From positions 1,426,001-1,490,000 of the forward strand of contig CBDBPL010000007.1 of the NCBI GenBank assembly GCA_965208685.1: a stretch of DNA of 64,000 nt, written 5' to 3'. Position numbers and translations under genes: made by a program. Source of the DNA: JAJEFO01 sp965208685. Lineage in GTDB: Bacteria > Pseudomonadota > Alphaproteobacteria > Rhodobacterales > Rhodobacteraceae. Positions within the stretch are counted from its first letter, which is position 1, and each line of letters opens with the position of its first letter. Positions 62,846-64,000 of this stretch are shown here, one piece after another. A model generated the notes under the pieces. That model worked only from the letters and a program-made list of their open reading frames with translations, searched no databases and was not told where the DNA came from.

Positions 62846-63241
62846 TCAGCACCGCCGCGCCTCTTCGATGAGTTGAGCAAGCTGGCGTTCGATCACCAAT
62901 TGGCGACGGGCGATAGTCAGGCTGTCGAGGTCGGTGCGGCCCACCAGCATCGCGCGGTTCAGCCAGCGCGCGATCTTGTTGAGGTTGCCGTCGATGCGCC
63001 CCACGGCCAGCACCTGCGCCGGGTCGACGCGCGGCACCGGCTTGCCGCGGCGCGCCTCAGTCAGCCCGAGCGCCTCGCGCAAGAGCGTCGCGGCGGGCAG
63101 GCCTGCGGCCTCGGCCTTGGCGCGCAGCTGGACCCTTTCGATGGCCGTACAACGGAAGACAAAGGTCTCCGTCAGCGGCTCCTTTGCGCGGGGTTGCCCG
63201 CGCTGGTGGGGTTCGAAGGGGAGGCTTGCCGCCCCTCGCAA
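62846..63241 (-). CDS. MobC/MbeC-like relaxosome protein
   Basis: A 131-residue DNA-binding mobilisation protein. The ribbon-helix-helix-like start (TETFVFRCTAIERVQLRAKA) and the diagnostic GRIDGNLNKIARWLNRAM motif near residue 90 identify the MobC family, which helps the relaxase open oriT. Its 3' end overlaps the relaxase start by seven bases. A nearer in-frame start may be the true one, as the first 20 residues (MRGAASLPFEPHQRG) lack similarity. Confidence 0.82.
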   Translation of the reverse strand: MRGAASLPFEPHQRGQPRAKEPLTETFVFRCTAIERVQLRAKAEAAGLPAATLLREALGLTEARRGKPVPRVDPAQVLAVGRIDGNLNKIARWLNRAMLVGRTDLDSLTIARRQLVIERQLAQLIEEARRC

Positions 63242-63406
63242 GGTCCCGTGTCAGAAGCGCCAGCGTATGACATGGGTCGCCTTGCTGTTTCCTCAGACCG
63301 CATGGCGGTTCTCCCCCACAGTCGGGACAACATCTAGCGGAAAACGCGATGCGCACTTCATCTGACGCGTCGCAAAGGACGCGATGCGGGGTGCAGAAGA
63401 CGCGGT
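63242..63406. other. Candidate oriT region with direct repeat
   Basis: These 165 bases lie directly upstream of mobC, the usual place of oriT. The decamer ACGCGATGCG occurs twice in direct orientation (63344-63353 and 63379-63388), with related ACGCGT and ACGCGG between and after. No known nic consensus was recognised. Confidence 0.3.
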
Positions 63407-64000
63407 TTATTCGCCATCCTGCGCCTGACGGATGACATCCCGCAGAAGACGCAACTGCGCCTGCCATTCCGCGCTGCCCGCAGGGGCCGGTGTTCGCGCC
63501 GGAAGCCAGAAGCCCAGATGATGCTCATGCGGTGACAGGGGCAAGCTGCGCTCCAGCGTGGCCATACCTTCTCGGGCCAACCGTGCATCCCAGTCCCGGA
63601 CAAAGCAGATGCCCCTCGGGACGAAGACCAGCTCCGAGCGAGTTCCGCCGGATTGCCCTTCATCGGGCAAATCCGGCGCGGACCCGCGCCCGTGTTCTTT
63701 TCTAAGTTCTTGTTCTCTGTTCGGGGGGCGATCCTGTCCCCCTTTGCTGGACAGGTCTGTCCCGCTTTGCGGATAGGATTGTTCCCCTTTCGCGCGGCTA
63801 AGCGGGACAACCTTGTCCCCCTCTCGGCGGCGATCTGTGGCCCGCCGCATGGCCGCCTTGGTCGGGCGGTAGCGCGAGGATTTCCCCTTATTGGTCCCGC
63901 GCTCCACGGTCATGTAACCAGCCGCCTCGACCTTGTTCAGCGCCCGTTTGACCGACTTGGTGTGCTTGCCGATAGCCGCACCGATGGTCTCGAAAGACGG
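63407..64000 (-). CDS. Winged-helix plasmid protein, partial at the right window edge
   Basis: The minus-strand frame is open from the window end to a stop at 63407, at least 197 residues. The visible N-terminal part is a winged helix (FETIGAAIGKHTKSVKRALN, then KVEAAGYMTVERGTNKGKSS), so the ATG at 63913 is internal and the true start lies beyond 64000. A Lys/Gly/Gln-rich linker (about 60 residues) and a C-terminal LGFWLPARTPAPAG region follow. Location beside mob genes suggests a plasmid replication or partition-associated DNA-binding protein. The family was not recognised with certainty. Confidence 0.65.
   Translation of the reverse strand, partial: PSFETIGAAIGKHTKSVKRALNKVEAAGYMTVERGTNKGKSSRYRPTKAAMRRATDRRREGDKVVPLSRAKGEQSYPQSGTDLSSKGGQDRPPNREQELRKEHGRGSAPDLPDEGQSGGTRSELVFVPRGICFVRDWDARLAREGMATLERSLPLSPHEHHLGFWLPARTPAPAGSAEWQAQLRLLRDVIRQAQDGE
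63731..63830. repeat. Iteron-like degenerate repeats inside the partial gene
   Basis: Four related 21-24 nt units follow one another, each with a TGTCCC/TTCCCC core followed by CTTT or CTCT: near 63731-63755, 63756-63777, 63778-63799 and, after a short gap, 63810-63830. The spacing near two helical turns recalls plasmid iterons. They also encode the repetitive KGEQS/KGGQD linker of the protein, so protein-level repetition is the alternative. Confidence 0.35.

Larger units (their letters stand above)
61330..62852 (-). pseudogene. MobA/MbeA-type relaxase, inactivated by a stop and a frameshift
   Basis: From a GTG at 62852 the minus strand starts a typical plasmid relaxase (LIKFFPNGKGAGAGPIGYLV). 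It is broken by TAG at 62487-62489 (WVRHSH-stop-DRVELHFCTP). It continues in frame to HAWILDQITV, then shifts near 62250 into GLITDRASMLEALADAGFDL, GKAYLTAQDPETGERWRLKG and a long C-terminal region to 61330. The HxH-type and upstream Tyr motifs of the nickase domain straddle the TAG, so the product is almost certainly inactive. The 3' half overlaps two other genes in another frame on the same strand, as in ColE1 mob. Confidence 0.75.

Overview
The window is GC-rich (roughly 62-65 percent by eye), densely packed bacterial DNA. Several proteins resemble those of Rhodobacterales and related Alphaproteobacteria: a DddP-like M24 protein, a GbdR-like GlxA regulator, non-pyrrolysine MttB, many transport operons and a roseobacter-plasmid-style mobilisation block. 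I read it as an alphaproteobacterial plasmid, chromid or genomic island. No rRNA or tRNA gene and no CRISPR array was seen.

Region 1 (1-18200) is a catabolic cluster around a dipeptide/nickel-type ABC importer: a fused double ATPase, two permeases and a Tat-exported binding protein. With it lie a PuuE-like allantoinase, a dihydropyrimidinase/hydantoinase, an MttB-family methyltransferase without pyrrolysine, two paralogous 2-oxoglutarate/Fe(II) oxygenases, a DddP-like M24 lyase/peptidase, two SDR dehydrogenases, an epimerase and a GbdR/CdhR-like regulator. Together they suggest import and breakdown of a methylated or onium-type N-heterocyclic compound. Fossil gene ends (SDR, DapA-like, VOC) lie between the genes.

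Region 2 (18200-20360) holds DnaA-box-like sequences, two adjacent perfect palindromes and a Phd/PIN toxin-antitoxin pair. Region 3 (20361-28643) is a frameshifted PIG-L deacetylase, divergent from a carbohydrate-type ABC importer operon that carries an argininosuccinate-lyase-like C-N lyase. A decayed TnpB follows.

Region 4 (29383-56008) is the most unusual part. It starts with a DUF1330-double-cupin protein, a Liv-type binding protein, a metal-ligand-poor Fe-ADH relative and an AraC regulator. An IscB (OMEGA) element with a probable omega RNA has inserted next. Then comes a roughly 20 kb, almost gapless operon: livH, livM, livG, a livF-UPF0261 fusion, a TIM-barrel PEP-hydrolase-like protein, a 976-residue SPFH membrane protein with an 11-residue-periodic coiled coil, two SRPBCC proteins, a xanthine-dehydrogenase-family molybdenum hydroxylase whose large subunit is split in two, MoxR and VWA maturation factors, an amidohydrolase, a metallo-beta-lactamase lactonase, an SMP-30/isochorismatase fusion and a small membrane protein. 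I infer an uptake-hydroxylation-lactone-hydrolysis pathway for an unknown cyclic substrate, possibly organised on an SPFH scaffold.

Region 5 (56009-64000) is mobile or decayed DNA: an aminotransferase tail, IS fragments, a HicA-like/HTH pair, a possible group II intron remnant, an intact DDE transposase, and a ColE1-type mobilisation block with overlapping genes and an inactivated relaxase. A winged-helix plasmid protein runs off the right edge.
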